64,000 nucleotides of DNA from Pomacea canaliculata (taxonomy: Eukaryota; Mollusca; Gastropoda; Architaenioglossa; Ampullariidae), in the NCBI RefSeq assembly GCF_003073045.1, contig NC_037593.1, positions 9,477,525-9,541,524 on the forward strand. Direction: 5' to 3'. Both the position numbers and the translations under genes were made by a program. The notes below the pieces were generated by a model. That model was not told the DNA's origin, made no database searches, and worked only from the letters and a program-made list of their open reading frames with translations. Below, in pieces: positions 37,381 through 50,392 of this stretch. Position 1 is the first letter of the stretch. Each line of letters starts with the position of its first letter.

Positions 37381-37560
37381 ACTGATGTCTGTCTACCGAG
37401 ACCAACGCTTAGCCTCTTGCAAAGTTCTCGGATGCTGTTAGCCTCGGCGAGCCTAAAGCATGAACGTGAGTAAACCGGAAGCTTTCTACACTCCAGCCTC
37501 GTTCTAGTAGTTAACTGGAAAAATCATTTGCAAGCAGTCCATTAATACAAGTTCGTAGTG
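37381..37560 (-). repeat. Dispersed repeat C, copy 2 (inverted)
   Basis: On the minus strand it reads TTTTTCCAGTTAACTACTAG, CTTCCGGTTTACTC, GGCTCGCCGAGGCTAAC and GGTCTCGGTAGACAG, in the same order as copy 1. It starts with CTTGTATTAATGGACTGCTT, which matches copy 1 upstream of the shared core and extends the family's 5' boundary. Confidence 0.8.
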
Positions 37561-40500
37561 TGGCGAAGGAGTGAAGAAGGAAACAAATGTAAAGGAGTTT
37601 GAGAGAGGGAGAAATGAGAGTCTTCGTATCACGACGCATGCGCACTGGCTGCTTGTTGAACAAACAAACACTGACAGTCAAACGTCGGCGTAGGTCGTTG
37701 CTCGTCGCGTGTGTCCTTGGTTATTTCTTGTGAATATAGCGGACGTTGCAGCAATGGAGGATGAAAGCGGTTATGTTGTGTGCTTCAATAGGGGAGTCCA
37801 TGCAGTTTGATTAACTTTTTCGTAAAGTAGGTTTTTTGCGATTTCTCGTTCGAGGCCTTAATTGGGGGGGGGTCTTTTTGAGGGTGGCTTAAAATAATAA
37901 GCTTATACACTCGAAGACTACCACTACGCTAAAATTCCCTATATTTTTTTTTAAATAGTCTCTCGCTTGAGTATTTAAATTAACATCCAAAAAACAGTTA
38001 ATACTCACGTCTTTAATCAGACCTGTAATATCATGATACATCTATTAGAAGATCTGCTATCTTTGCAGTTTAACTGCATTTTTTTCTAAGCAGAGGCATT
38101 TCTGATTTATCAATAGCCATAAAAGGTGTTCAGGGTTGCGTCCTCTGATCTGAGAATCCGTTTGAAGTGGTGTGACTCTTGCTTTGTCCAGGTACATATA
38201 TCAATGTGACTCCAGTCCATTATGTCAGCGAGATCGTGCAGCCAGCTCATTCCATTAACCTCCTCCGCAGAGAGTTCAAAAGCAGGAGACGCAAATTTCC
38301 AATAATTTAAAAAAGAGAAAGATTTTTGTCATTAGGCTTGAGAAGGCAGGTTCGGTCTGGAGTCTGTTAATTATTGCTGGATGTAAGCGGATATTAGGAG
38401 ACATTTTTGTTTCTTTTCTCTGTCTTTAGCCTGATAACAGTATTAGAATTGATCAGTGACTACAGAGGCGAAACGTGAGTTTTGGTCTAATTTTTGGTTG
38501 TGGTCAGGAAGAAAGAACCTTTATGCAAAATTAATCCTTCTTTTTGCCTCTCTGTACTGTTCTAATTCTTCAGGCGAGAGAGAGAGAATGAATGAAATAG
38601 AGAAAGAGAACTCGTTCTCAATTTTATATTGAGCAGGCAAGTCCCAATTTCAAAGGGAGAAACGAAGAACAACAACCATATTTGTTAAGATCTTCATTAT
38701 CATAGACTGGAACTTCAAGGAAGAATGTGAAAATAAAAATTAACTCGCTGTAGTACAAGACTGTAAGAGATACAGCAGCAACAACAATCGTCATCATCAT
38801 CATTATCATCATCGTATGAACATCAACTGAGAGCTTTGTACTGACGTAGTAGAGGCCATCGGTCCATCAAAGAACATGGTTACAGACAAGGGGACAAGAA
38901 AAGTACTGAGCTTAGTGAGAACAAATCATCGTGCAGAAATATATCACAAGTTGCCCGGCATCAAAACAGAAACAAGCTTGGATACATGCTGAGAATTACC
39001 ATTCGGGCCTCTGGTAGGCACAATGGAGGATATTGTGACATTCACATTTCTAAAGAAATTAGATATGATGTGCTTTATGTACACAATCAGCAAAGTTTCT
39101 GATTAATGTAGCACAAACATGTTCATGAAAAGAGAAACTTGAACTCCTTTACTGAGCCTTATTGGGTGAGATCAAAAGTGTTACATCCAGATATATTCGC
39201 TGTGGGACCATGCAGAGAAAGACTAGTATCAAACAAATAATTACAGAATTGTACTAAAACTGTCGCTGTTACGTGGGATAAATTTTTTTTTAAACTCACC
39301 AATGAGACATCTAAACCTGCAGCCATTTTTTATGCTTCATTTCGTGCGAAGTAATGGAATCATTGAGAAACTATCATCAAACCTCATGTCGTTCTGTTGT
39401 CCCAAAACATTGTCATCACCAAACTTTTCGGCCTCAGTGAGATCAGGCGATGCATTCAGAATTCTGACTGCTGTGGAAATAATCATACCATTTTTTTTTA
39501 TACATAATATTTATATATTAATGTAAATATCATTTCCCTTACCTTTTGTATGGTATAAAACATCATTTATATTCTGATGTCTTTTATTCTGATAAGTCAA
39601 TCAATTTGTAGCTAAATGGTTTGACATGAACCTCTTCAAATGTTTCAAATAAAATATGATTTCTTTTATTACTGACATTATAGATCATCCTGTTTTGGTA
39701 GCGGACATTAGGCTAATATTCCTGAGCGGAATCCCCCAGAATGGTAATAACCAAATCTTTTTTGCTATGCCTTGTGAAGACCAACATGAGTGCACAAATT
39801 ATATATTACTGGGTTTAGCTCATTGCAGCAAATATGATAAGTCCTTCCACATCGGTTGCTTCTCTTCAACCATGAGTAGCAAGAGTTGGAAACTGTGAGG
39901 CCAGTTGAGGACTTAAGTGACATGTTTCTCGGTCTTGACGCAATAATTGCACCTGTTACTTGAGAATGGCAGTGCTTGTTGTAGTCGAAAGGTTTTTTTA
40001 AATTATAAAATAGTTTCTTGTAGCAAACTAAACCGGGTCATTTCAAAAACTTGTGGCACTTGGACTAGTCTTTAAAATTGAAGGACGGACAATATTTATG
40101 AACAAAACCCACTAGAAAAACAGAGGCCAATTTCAAGGAGCACGAGAGAGCCTGGCATGTTCCCCAAAGTGCTGTCAAAATAGCTGTTTTTAAACGCCCT
40201 TGGCGAAAATTGGAACAAGGCGTAAGTGAATCAGGTTCCAGAGTAAAGAGCACTTACACCAAGACTTGGAAGGCGGGTATTAAGAGCAGAACCCTGATGT
40301 AACGGTCTTGTCAGCATAGGTTAGCTTATTACGGAGAATATGTTTGCAAATGTCTGCTAACGTGGCCTTTTAGCACCTGTAAAAAGCTGCATGAAAAATA
40401 CCTTAATGAACCGCTGTAAGGGCGCTTATACCTCCGTCCTGTTAAAAAAAGAGAGAGATATATAAAAATTGTGGCGGAGGAAAGGGCGGAGGGTCTCGTG

Positions 40501-40804
40501 AGAAATACATTATTTTTAAAAGCAAAAAATGAAATTTAATTATGGTTTATAATTAGCGCGCAACAATGTTGAGGGCTGGAATAGAAAGCCACAACCTAAA
40601 CTCACGAGAAGACAGGCCAATGGATCCAAATAATCGCTGAAGCTCGTTTTGCTGTCGATCTCAGCTGTTGTAGTCCCACGGATTTCCGAAGACTACGCAG
40701 AAGAAACTAACCGACATATAACAATGGACACTTAACTAATGCCATGTGAAGAAGCCTCGCGAGAAGTAAATTGTCATAACACAGGACAAGGTGTAGAAAC
40801 AGGG

Positions 40805-41035
40805 GGTCTGTAGCCAGGTCGTTAGTGTACTCGAATGTGGGGCAAAAGGTCTCGTGTTCGAAACCTGCCCTGGCTTCTCACTGGAAAACTTCCTCTTTCC
40901 ACCCACCAGTTGTCCAGCAGAAATTGTCAGGGAAGATGATGAGAAAGGTTCAGGGTTCCACATGCTGTGCCTTAGTGTTCACTGTTTAGGTTTGGTACTG
41001 ATATGGGCCTCTCTATGCCTTTTAAAAAAAAAAAC
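40805..41035 (+). repeat. tRNA-derived SINE (family B), fuller copy
   Basis: The head TAGCCAGGTCGTTAGTGTAC and the B-box-like GTGTTCGAAACC are spaced as in a tRNA and are followed by GGCTTCTCACTGGAAAACTT, CCACCAGTTGTCCAGCAG and an A-rich tail near 41022-41033. The pol III-type head and A tail make it a SINE, not a tRNA gene. It is related to the partial copies at 35180, 47215 and 53685. Confidence 0.65.
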
Positions 41036-42849
41036 CACACAAAATCTACAGGGAGCTAGGGCACCGAGGAGGGGAATTCGTTTGGTGTAACTAACCACTC
41101 TAAAGTAAATTAGACCTCATTCAGTAAAAATTTACTGCAAAATTTTCAGCAACTCAGTTATACCTGGTCGCCATAAGGTGTTTCGTGACAAGCCCTGTTC
41201 AATTCGAGAACTGAGATTTATGTCTTGTAAAAATTACACCTATCATACTGTCTCCGAAAGATCACGTGTGTTCACCATTACGACGTTGGAGGACCATGTC
41301 TATTATTATTTTTCTTGACTGTTTTTTGTCAGTTGTGATTATTCCGCGTTCTGGTTAATGCTGTTTTATGGTTACTGTGGTTTTATGTTTTTTTGGCACT
41401 TTTATAAATTATAAAATTATGCAATGAGCTTAGATAATCTACTAGAATAACTAGACTGCTGACGATCCATCAAGCACCGTGGTGGAAGCTATTGACATCT
41501 GCGCATGCGCAGTGGCTGACCTGCTCAACGTCGATCGAACTTCCAGCTGTAAAATACACATGTTGTCTTTCAACCTCAATTGATTTCTATAAAATTTCTT
41601 TTGAAAACAAAGTGTGTATTTAACGCTTGGAAATCGATCGATGGTGGACCAATTTGTAATGGCGCGTTGACATGCAGATGTTGCTGTCACAGCGCGACAA
41701 ACCTTCGACATGGAGCAGTTGGAGACAAAGCGAGGCGAGAAGGTATCCGGCACGACACATCCGTGCTGCAGACTACCAGGATGTCAGCCTGCCTGCCTGC
41801 CTCTGTCTATCTGTCTCACACAGCTGGATTCACAACACCAGTAGCAAGAATACAACTTTTCCACGGAGCCATTGTCTCCACCTCACACTGCGCATGCTCA
41901 GGTCGCAACAGGCACGCATGCGCAGATGAGCGAGAAACGAAACTTGACGGGGACGAGGAACGTGTCCGAAATAAATTGTACATGTTAAATTCAATGGCAT
42001 CACAACACGTGTATCACTCATCAAAAGTCCTCCACAAAGGAATACATTATTACACGTAAGACATCTGATGTTGCAGGATACATTTCTCATCCTGTCCTAA
42101 AAGGGACAGACATGTCTCCTGTCTTATCTCCGCCCACGTGTCTGCGACTTGCGCGTGCGCGGGACAGTCTTGGAAAGACAGATCAAAGGGAAAGCTGAAA
42201 CCGTGACACTCTTGTCGTGAGCTCAGATGTCCACCAAACACGTTAGTTGTCCCTTCTTTATCTCCCCCCCCCCCCCACCTACACAAACGAACTCTACAGT
42301 TCATCTGTGTGTGATTTAAAATCGCTTCCCTTAACTTTGTACTCAGCGCAAAATTACTTGTATTTTTGTTCTTTCTATTTTGTTTTTACAAGTAAGTGCA
42401 AAACAAACAAGCAGCGGATTAGACAACACCATAAGTACAAACGAATATCAATAGAAAGAAGGTTTAACAAAAAAGAGGATGACTGACCCTGAAGACAAAT
42501 ACACAGTGACCTCCTTCGAAAACAAGTAACAACATTCGAGTTTAAAGTCACTAAGCGAGGGGTCAGTCAGTTATTCTGGCAAAGAAACATGGCATTAAGC
42601 ATCATTGTGATTTTGAAGTTCGACTAACACGTATATTCTACTGGACAGTGGTCGTCTGGAACACAGGACTGGAGTGTGCGCTATTAGCACCCAAGAAACA
42701 CAAGTCGCTCAGGTTCGTTTTCCGGTAGAGAGCTGAGGTTCATTCTTCCTGGTCAAGACAGTCAGTCAAGAAAAAGTACATACGACAAACAAACAACAAA
42801 AAAACCCACACAAAAACCCCACTTCTCTCTCTCTCCTGTCCGCCATGGG

Positions 42850-43295
42850 TTCTATAAAAATTGGACACTCCTTTGTTGTCGCCTCTAAGGCGGGTTTATT
42901 TCTTTTATGACGGTCAAATGTCTGTCTGTAAGACGGTCGTTGCGCGTGCAGGCGACGCCAAAGGCTTGTCACCAGTCAGGGGGGTCATGTTCTTGTGGCG
43001 CGCGCGCGTGCATGCCTCGTCTGCTGCTGCAGCAAGAGAGAGAGATGCAGTCAGTCGTAGTCTCTTCAATTCTTCGCGTTCGGCCGACTGATGGCCTGTT
43101 CAGCCGCAGTGGAGGTACAGAGAGCGAGTGAAGTAGCAGCAACAGCCGCAGCAGCATTTTACTCCTGAAGTCAGCAGAAACGTTGGAGCTGAACATCAGC
43201 AGGCTTCTTGGCACTTAAGTTTCGTCAGATGTCGCAACCGTTATAGTCTGTTCACACCTGGTGCCGATGTGGTCTTCCACACTCCCCCAATCAAG
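42850..43295 (+). promoter_or_regulatory. CpG-rich candidate promoter and first exon of the SLC43-like gene
   Basis: A GC- and CpG-rich stretch (for example GGCGCGCGCGCGTGCATG near 42997) with CAG-rich untranslated-looking sequence ends in a strong donor, TCAAG followed by GTAAGT, at 43296. The nearest matching acceptor before a coding start is TATCCGCAG, ending 48846, upstream of the SLC43 ATG. A second possible first exon ends at 48160 (GTGAGT donor). The pairing is inferred; no transcript evidence is available. Confidence 0.4.
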
Positions 43296-46200
43296 GTAAG
43301 TGCTGCTTCGTCTGTACCTCGCCTGTCGTCGCCAACCCACGTTCCCACATGAGCATTGCGCCATCTCCTGTCCTCTCAGGTCTGTTTTCATCACCTGTTG
43401 TTGTCCTCTAACGGTTCACCGCGCCTATTTCATGGACGCTGGAGCGTAGGTCCCGGCCCTGGACAAGGGAACTTTGTCGGAAATTCTACGGTTTACAATG
43501 CAGATCGTGATAATCACCGTCCCTCGTGCTAGTCGGTGACCACACGGTCAGGTCTGTCTCCTCTCGTGCATCCTGCGTGTGCGCATGTCTCGGTCGCCGA
43601 GTAGAAGACGCCGTGATGTCGGAATGAGTCAGCTGCTGGCGCCAGGTGGACAGTCGACGACTCAATGGCGGCAAGCTTCCTGTCCGTTGTGTGGTGCGTG
43701 CGGCCTGTTTGTCGCCGCGTACACGTCTCCATCTCTGTAGGAGGTCGGCTTCGGGTAGCGGGTAGCCTATTGATCGTCCTGGTCACTTGACCACCCGGTG
43801 AACAGGACGCTGACAGTTTACAAAAGGCAAGAAATTGCAAGATAGCTGTAGCTCTACGGTAACAGGTAAATGTAGCGTACACCTGTAAGCATGCTGTCTG
43901 TCTATTGTTACTCTATTCTTCAAACTACATTCGGTCTACATCCGGTCTAACTCAACCTTATTGACCCACTTTACGGTACATGTATAATTTATTGTCTCCT
44001 GTAGGAGAAATAATCGCAGAGACAACCTTTGTAGATGCAGTGTGAAGGAAAGATCTTTGTGTATCATGTTAGTCGTGGGTTTATTTTAAAAATCAGTGTG
44101 AGTTATATTAGTCCTGTATTTTGATAATCATTAGCACCAAATAATAATCACCAAGACAGGAAACCAAGTCTCACCTGTGTAGATGTGATCCTAGGATTGT
44201 GTGTGTCGTGCTGGTCGCGGTTTTGAATTGTAATCTTATTTCGGGGTGGCCTGCTCGTTTACAATATGTCCAAGAAGTAAATTTAAGGATTCGCCCGATC
44301 GCATGGAAACAGTGGCATATGACCACGTGCACAAAATGTCTGATGGTCATTTCTTTTGGTTGCCGTCTGTTACTGAAGGCGCTTCAGTCAATCCTTTGCG
44401 AATGAACTGCTATCATTTTTTTCGGTTTGGTCCAAATATAGCAAGTGAAAAAGAAGACAAGGGAATAAAAAATGCTCTCCGTATCTGTCCATAAATAGAA
44501 TGCATTCGTAATCTGAACAGTCGGTAAAATCTGTTTGTTTCGAACAACCGAATAACCGGACGACTACATAAATAAATTAATATGTATATTTTACGTAATG
44601 TCTTAGTCTCTCAAATACCGTATTTAAGCAAAAATGTAGACAATGGAGCTTTTAAAAAAGATTGATTTCATTTCATTATGAAAATACAGAAAAACGTGGA
44701 AGTGTGCGAAATTCAGGTGAAGCGAGTGAGTGAGATTCCGATGTAACACAACATTCAACAGCAATACTATCGTTTATTAGTTTGTTTCCAAAACTAGGAG
44801 TTTACATATTATTCAGAGACCAATTGCTAAGTTTACAAAAGTTGTCTAGATTTAAATTAAATGACAAACTAACATCGATGATGATTTGGCGTAATCGACT
44901 CAAAGCAGTGGTCAGATCGACTATGGGTCGGGGTCGAATTTACTGACTGTCGGCAAATGGTCGAATCGACCGGCACCACCGAGATCGTCCTTTGCTACGT
45001 ACGGAGAGGATGTAAGTCTTTGGTGATCTCAACTGTATGGTTGGTGTTTTGATAGGAAAGTGTTTCGATCTCCTGGTGATTTCGCGCTACAGAGAGAACA
45101 GCTAATGAAAAAGGAAGAAAATCGAGTAGCTGGTGGAACTCAGTTGACGGCCATCCTAGTGAACACGTGTTACATCCAGCAGTCTGTCACTTACTCAGTG
45201 TTGAGGGGATCACATGGATAGACGGGCAGCTGACAGGGCCCGCCACTCTTTGAATGCTTTACCATGTAGGTATTGTGTGCAATTGCACAAGAGGCACCCA
45301 TCACAAGTGCTTCGATAAGCAATTAAAACCTTGCTTCGGCCAGGTCAACATTAACTCTCTGTACTAAGAACAATTGGCAAATTCCAGCCCATGGCTACCA
45401 AATACGCAGTTCAGTCCTTCGAGACCTTTCGAGCATCAGCAGGTTAACCACCTACAAACAGTTTCTAGGGCAACATCTGCCACAAAGTCTGAGCTGGAAG
45501 GACTGGCCCCTGAGCCACCAGAGAACATTACACTGTCACAATGCTGTGTCCAGTAACTGTCACACACACAAAAAATCAAGGATTCTGCTTGCTGAGCCTC
45601 CTAATCTCGGTTTCAGTTTCTCGTGTAAGCCAAATATCTTGACGCACGCAAGGGTAGCCAAGGGGTTTATACAGAATTAACACTATTCCAGATTTACGAG
45701 CGTTAGAAAGAACACGTGACCCTGTTTAGTGATGTAGATAAAACGTGGGACCAATTCCGAGAACACACAAAGAGAGAGAGAGGCAGGGGGAGAGAGATCA
45801 GATGGCGTAGCGGGGACAAGAGGGCTGTTGTGTTGGTTCCATCAACAACCGTGCTAACGAAGCGTTCTTAAAAAGAAAAAAAACCACCTAGGCGCAGGTT
45901 GCCTCCCACAAGAGATTCCGGAAATGAGAAACAAATCTGCACTTTCTGGCTTCTTTCCTGAGTTAATCTCCCCTGCAGCTGAGTGAGACGAAGGCCTGCG
46001 CCATGCACAGAATATTTTTTGTGCAGGAGGCAATTTGTTCCAGTATTTTCAATGGCCAGTCCTGCGCCAAACCCAACGCCTTTGCCAGAAGCCGCTCGTA
46101 AATCAAGTATTTTGCGATCCATGTCCTAAACAAACCCACTCCCCAGAGAATCGAGCCGCCGTGAGTGCAGTATTTGTTGGTGGCGATAGAGTTTGTTGAT

Positions 46201-46406
46201 ATGTTCTCTTTCTTTTCATTTTTTATTTTTTTGGCACAGCTGTACAAGGAAGAGAGCGACAAGAATTATATGCCCGGCGGCAGATAATAAAAAATAATCT
46301 GTTTTCAACTACTCATCTTCCGACCTCAATCCCAGAAAACAAATAATGGCGACGTTTTTTCTATTGCTATTTAAACATTTTCTTCTCTTCTTTTTTTTGG
46401 GACGTG

Positions 46407-46555
46407 TGTAGCATGTAACATCAAGACATCAGTCTGTTACATGACATGTCTTGTATCATGTGTAGCATGTAACATCAGGACGTCACTCTGTTACATGACA
46501 TGACTTGTATCATGTGTAGCATGTAACACCAGGACTTCAGTCTGTTACATGACAA
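46407..46555. repeat. 54-bp tandem repeat with internal inverted repeat
   Basis: Units begin with TGTAGCATGTAACA at 46407, 46461 and 46515, the third incomplete and varying (AACACC). Each unit contains CATGTAACA and TGTTACATG about 15 bases apart, so each can form a hairpin. Unit length is constant at 54 bp. Confidence 0.85.
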
Positions 46556-47214
46556 CCTCACGGTGCTACGTGACGACCAAGAGCTGGTACGTGGCGACCA
46601 CCAGGTGTTACGTTGACGACCGCATTCTGTGAGGAGGCGCCACTAAGCTGCCATGCTTTGATGCAGAGATAACCACGACATGCAACGGCTGAAAAAAATC
46701 CTGTGGAGGCCTGCTTTGAAGTCAGAGAGAACATACACTTCTAGCTTTTTGACCTATCGCTTCTTCTACCGACGATCACGTGACTCCGACACCAACTTGG
46801 ACAAAAGTGTGTAAACAGAGAGGATTTGTAGAGGCTGCAGTTGGGAATCGCTAGGTTTATGGTTGAGCAGTTAGCAACATGTGTGATGGGAGTCCTCAGA
46901 CGAGAACAAGTAAATGTAGGGCCAAACATTGATGTTGATGAGACGCTACTCGACAAGCACCTGCACAAAGTTTCAAAGGCGAGTTGTTCAGATACAGTTG
47001 TGTGAACATGGCCTATCAGTTCCCAGTGAACATCCCTGCACTTTGAGGGACAGGAAGGATTAGTATCACTGCATGTAGGTTTGCCACCGTGGCTAAGGAA
47101 AGGTAAATGCAAATAAAGACATTCAAATGTGATCAGTTCGAAATATTATGGACCTTTTATTATATTGCACAACTGTGCGCTGTCCTGCCCCTCCATCTGT
47201 ATTCACCCAGGTTT

Positions 47215-47345
47215 GTATGAGTCTGCCAACAGTCGGTGTTCTGGACTGTCATCAGCAGGTCTTTGGTTCAAAGTACGTTGGAGGTTGTGGTTGGAAAATT
47301 TTCCTGTCCACCCTGTAGTGTATTGGTACCTATATATAGCAGGGA
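47215..47345 (+). repeat. SINE family B head, partial
   Basis: GGTCTTTGGTTCAAAGTACG resembles a tRNA B box, and GGTTGGAAAATTTTCCTGTC with CCACC resembles the equivalent part of the copy at 40805. It has no clear 3' end or A tail. The assignment is tentative. Confidence 0.45.
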
Positions 47346-48993
47346 TTGTATATAAAAAAAGGTATACAGAAAGGATTCAGCTCTGCTTTGCGCAAGCCGC
47401 GCCATAGACAGAGGTTTCAGTCGGTTGCCTCATCCAAACTGGATACCAGTATCAGCGGCTTTATAGCCTCTAGAGGAGATAAAAAGAATAATCAAAGTCA
47501 ATTGGCGAATGCTTACAAATACAGACGAGAGGAACAGCAAACCAACCTCACCGGGTCGCCTGTCTGCTTCTAGATTATAGCCTCCATGTTAATACAAACC
47601 CTGACTTTTACATTCATCTACACTTCGATAACAAGCAGACTTCAGACAAGACTGAAAGGGAGTGGCAAGAGGTGAAGTGAGAAGTCGAAACTATAGTCAA
47701 AAGTGAAATACAAAAAAACACAACAAAAAAGAGGAAAATCAAATAAATTTCTATCCAGCAAACTACTTAACATTCCCGGCTAGCTAACCACAGCGGTTGT
47801 ATGTTTACAGAACAGTCTTCTCAGATGTGGCGGGCAACGAACGGCTTGTGTCTGGAGGAGACCTGCTGGCACGTGGGTTCTTTATCGCCAATCGCATTCG
47901 CATGGCAGGACTGCAATGCATTTCAGTCGCACTGTTAATTAGTGGCACCTAATATTTGCCCCACACGCTCCTGACAGCACGCGTCCGCCACCCTTTCATC
48001 CTCCCCGCGCGCGCTCCTGGGGACTGGAGGAACGCCGCCTGGCGTCGCGGTCTTTATCGACAGGTGAAACATAGTCGACTCCGCACACCTGGCAACTCAC
48101 TCAGCTACATCTCACCCATCCCACCTACAAGCTGTGGACACCACTTGACTTGTCAACTCAGTGAGTGAGGTCGAGGGACTGAGTGACACTGTGGACCTGC
48201 TTTCACAAAGCTTGCGGTCAGACGACACCAGTGTTTCATTCGATAATTTTTCTTTCATCGAGCTTTGCTGCAGTGCGATAAATGTAATGCTTAAATTAAA
48301 ACTTCTAAACGTTCGTTGGATTTAATACCAACCAAATAAATCGAGGAAGTCGAACTGAGAATTGTCAATCGTAATCCTTTGAAATTAAATAAAGACATCG
48401 CATTCAAACGGCCCAGTCGGGAGTAAATTGGAAACACCGATTTTTTTATTTTTTTTTTGTGGTAGAACTTTAACGTATCTTTAATGTCAGGATAGCAGTT
48501 CTTACAAATGAGGTAGAATCACGATAACACTGATGAAGTAATGAAAAGATATTTTTGGAACGACGATGGGGGAGCTCCTGGCTAAAATTGACTTTAATAT
48601 AGAGGAGTCTATTCAAGACTAATTTAAACATTCGATCCATTCGACCGGATTTGAAGCTGGTCTAAATTTGATGCTGTTGCCATTCCCATACAGTTAAATG
48701 TTACGTTGGTCTTTATTTATTAGTCGGGGTTTTTTTTTTTTTTTGCGTGCAACTGTATTGTACGGACTTAATTTATTTCCATCAGCAAAAAAGTAAATAA
48801 TGAATTCTTGAGTCAATTTTGTCTTTTGTCTTTTTTTATCCGCAGGTTCGCATTGATGTGGGGATAAATCCATAAAAGCAATCTCACCTGCAGAGAGCTA
48901 TCTTAAACTCGGTTTAGTGGCTCATCCTACACTTACTCTACTTACGAGGTACTGAATGACTAAGTGTTAGTTGGCTAACTAACAGGCTGACTA

Positions 48994-50334
48994 ATGGCTG
49001 AGGGTGTTTGTCACAAGAAGACGGCGGCCCTCCTGTGGACTTTACTAGAATGCGTGTTTTTTTCGGGGGTCGTGCTGGGTTGGTCATGGCTGGCCCTTGT
49101 CTTCCAAGCCGACGGCTACTTCCTCGGTCACTGCTTCGACAACGCCACCAACATCACCAATGCCGCCGTCTCCGGCGACAGCACCGCGGGGCCGCAGGGA
49201 ACCACGGGAAGACGTTGCCAGCAGCGACCTCGAGGTGTCCGAGGGTCCACTGCCGCAGTCCTTGCACACCCTAGCTCCACCTACGAGCCCACTGCCACCC
49301 TCCTTGCACACCCTAGCTCCACCTACGAGCCTACTTCCACCCTCCTTTCGCACCCTACTTCCACGTACGAACCCATGACTGCCCTTCTTACACGTCCATC
49401 TCAAACCTTCAAACCCACTGCCGCCCTCCTTTCATCTCACCACCCCACCAACGAACCCACGGCTGCCCTTTTTTCGCAGCCCCTGCTCACTCAGGAACCA
49501 ACATCCACCCCTTTTTCAGACATGCAGGTCTCCGGACAGACCGAGGTGTCCGGCAGTTCCACCAAACTCGACCCTTTGGAAGCAACATCTGCGACCTCAT
49601 CCTCGGCATCGCTTCGGCCCTTCAACGGCCCTGAGAATGGGGGACTCCCGAGGCCGCAGCACAGGTCCTGTCCAGAACAGATGGAACGACTGCGTCTGCT
49701 GTTCGCCGTGTCGCACGTGTTGCGGGACCTGCTGATGCTGCCAGTCGGCGCCTTCATGGACAAGTACGGCACCACGCGAACTCGCCTCCTGTCCGTGTGA
49801 GTCAGGCAAAAGGCAATATGATTTATATAAAGTAACACGCCACCACATGACATTTTAAATGATAAAACAACATTATGTTTATCATAACATAGCCATTAAC
49901 CTATCATTACACAACCCTTAAATCTGTTGAGCAAGTTTGTCAAAGTTTACCTAAGACCTACTACTAACGATCGGCTTTGTCATAGCAAGCAATAACATCA
50001 ACGTTACCAAAACTTTTTAAAAATTATTGTTATCCTCCGGTTAAAAAGTAAGGTTCTGATCGAAGGAGGTAACCGTTGCATCCAGGCATTACTGTAGAAG
50101 ATCGCGGGCTCAAACTGAGACAACAGCGCCATCTGTCAACATGCAGCGCCTGCTGTTGTAGGCCTCTGATTGAGACAACAACATTATCAGTTCTCTTGCC
50201 CTAGAAGCTCTGTTTTGTAAACAAAACATGCATTAGAAATTTTAGCCTGTAAACATAATGTTCTCTTTTAAATTTTTTTTCGAAGTTTTGATATGCATCG
50301 CTACTTTTTTGGATGATGAAAATGATGATGATGA

Positions 50335-50392
<58 letters not shown>

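Larger units (their letters stand above)
35897..42850. other. Intergenic region without supportable genes
   Basis: All open frames are short or low in coding character; the longest (36238-36621, 127 residues) is a hydrophobic run from AT-rich DNA. Repeats in it are listed separately: repeat C at 37381 and a SINE at 40805. Parts of 36900-37260 and 41450-42200 are richer in GC and CpG, but no gene start could be tied to them. Confidence 0.55.
43296..48846 (+). other. Probable 5' intron of the SLC43-like gene; no other gene seen
   Basis: No coding sequence is convincing here. It contains a 54-bp tandem repeat (46407), a SINE piece (47215), and a GC-rich stretch at about 47940-48160 that ends in a GTGAGT donor and may be an alternative first exon. 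The rest shows nothing I can name. Confidence 0.45.

Noticed and set aside
49084..49404. Alternative frames over the SLC43 repeat region
   Set aside because: The 42-bp period is divisible by three, so all six frames stay open; only the frame joined to the transmembrane exons is meaningful.
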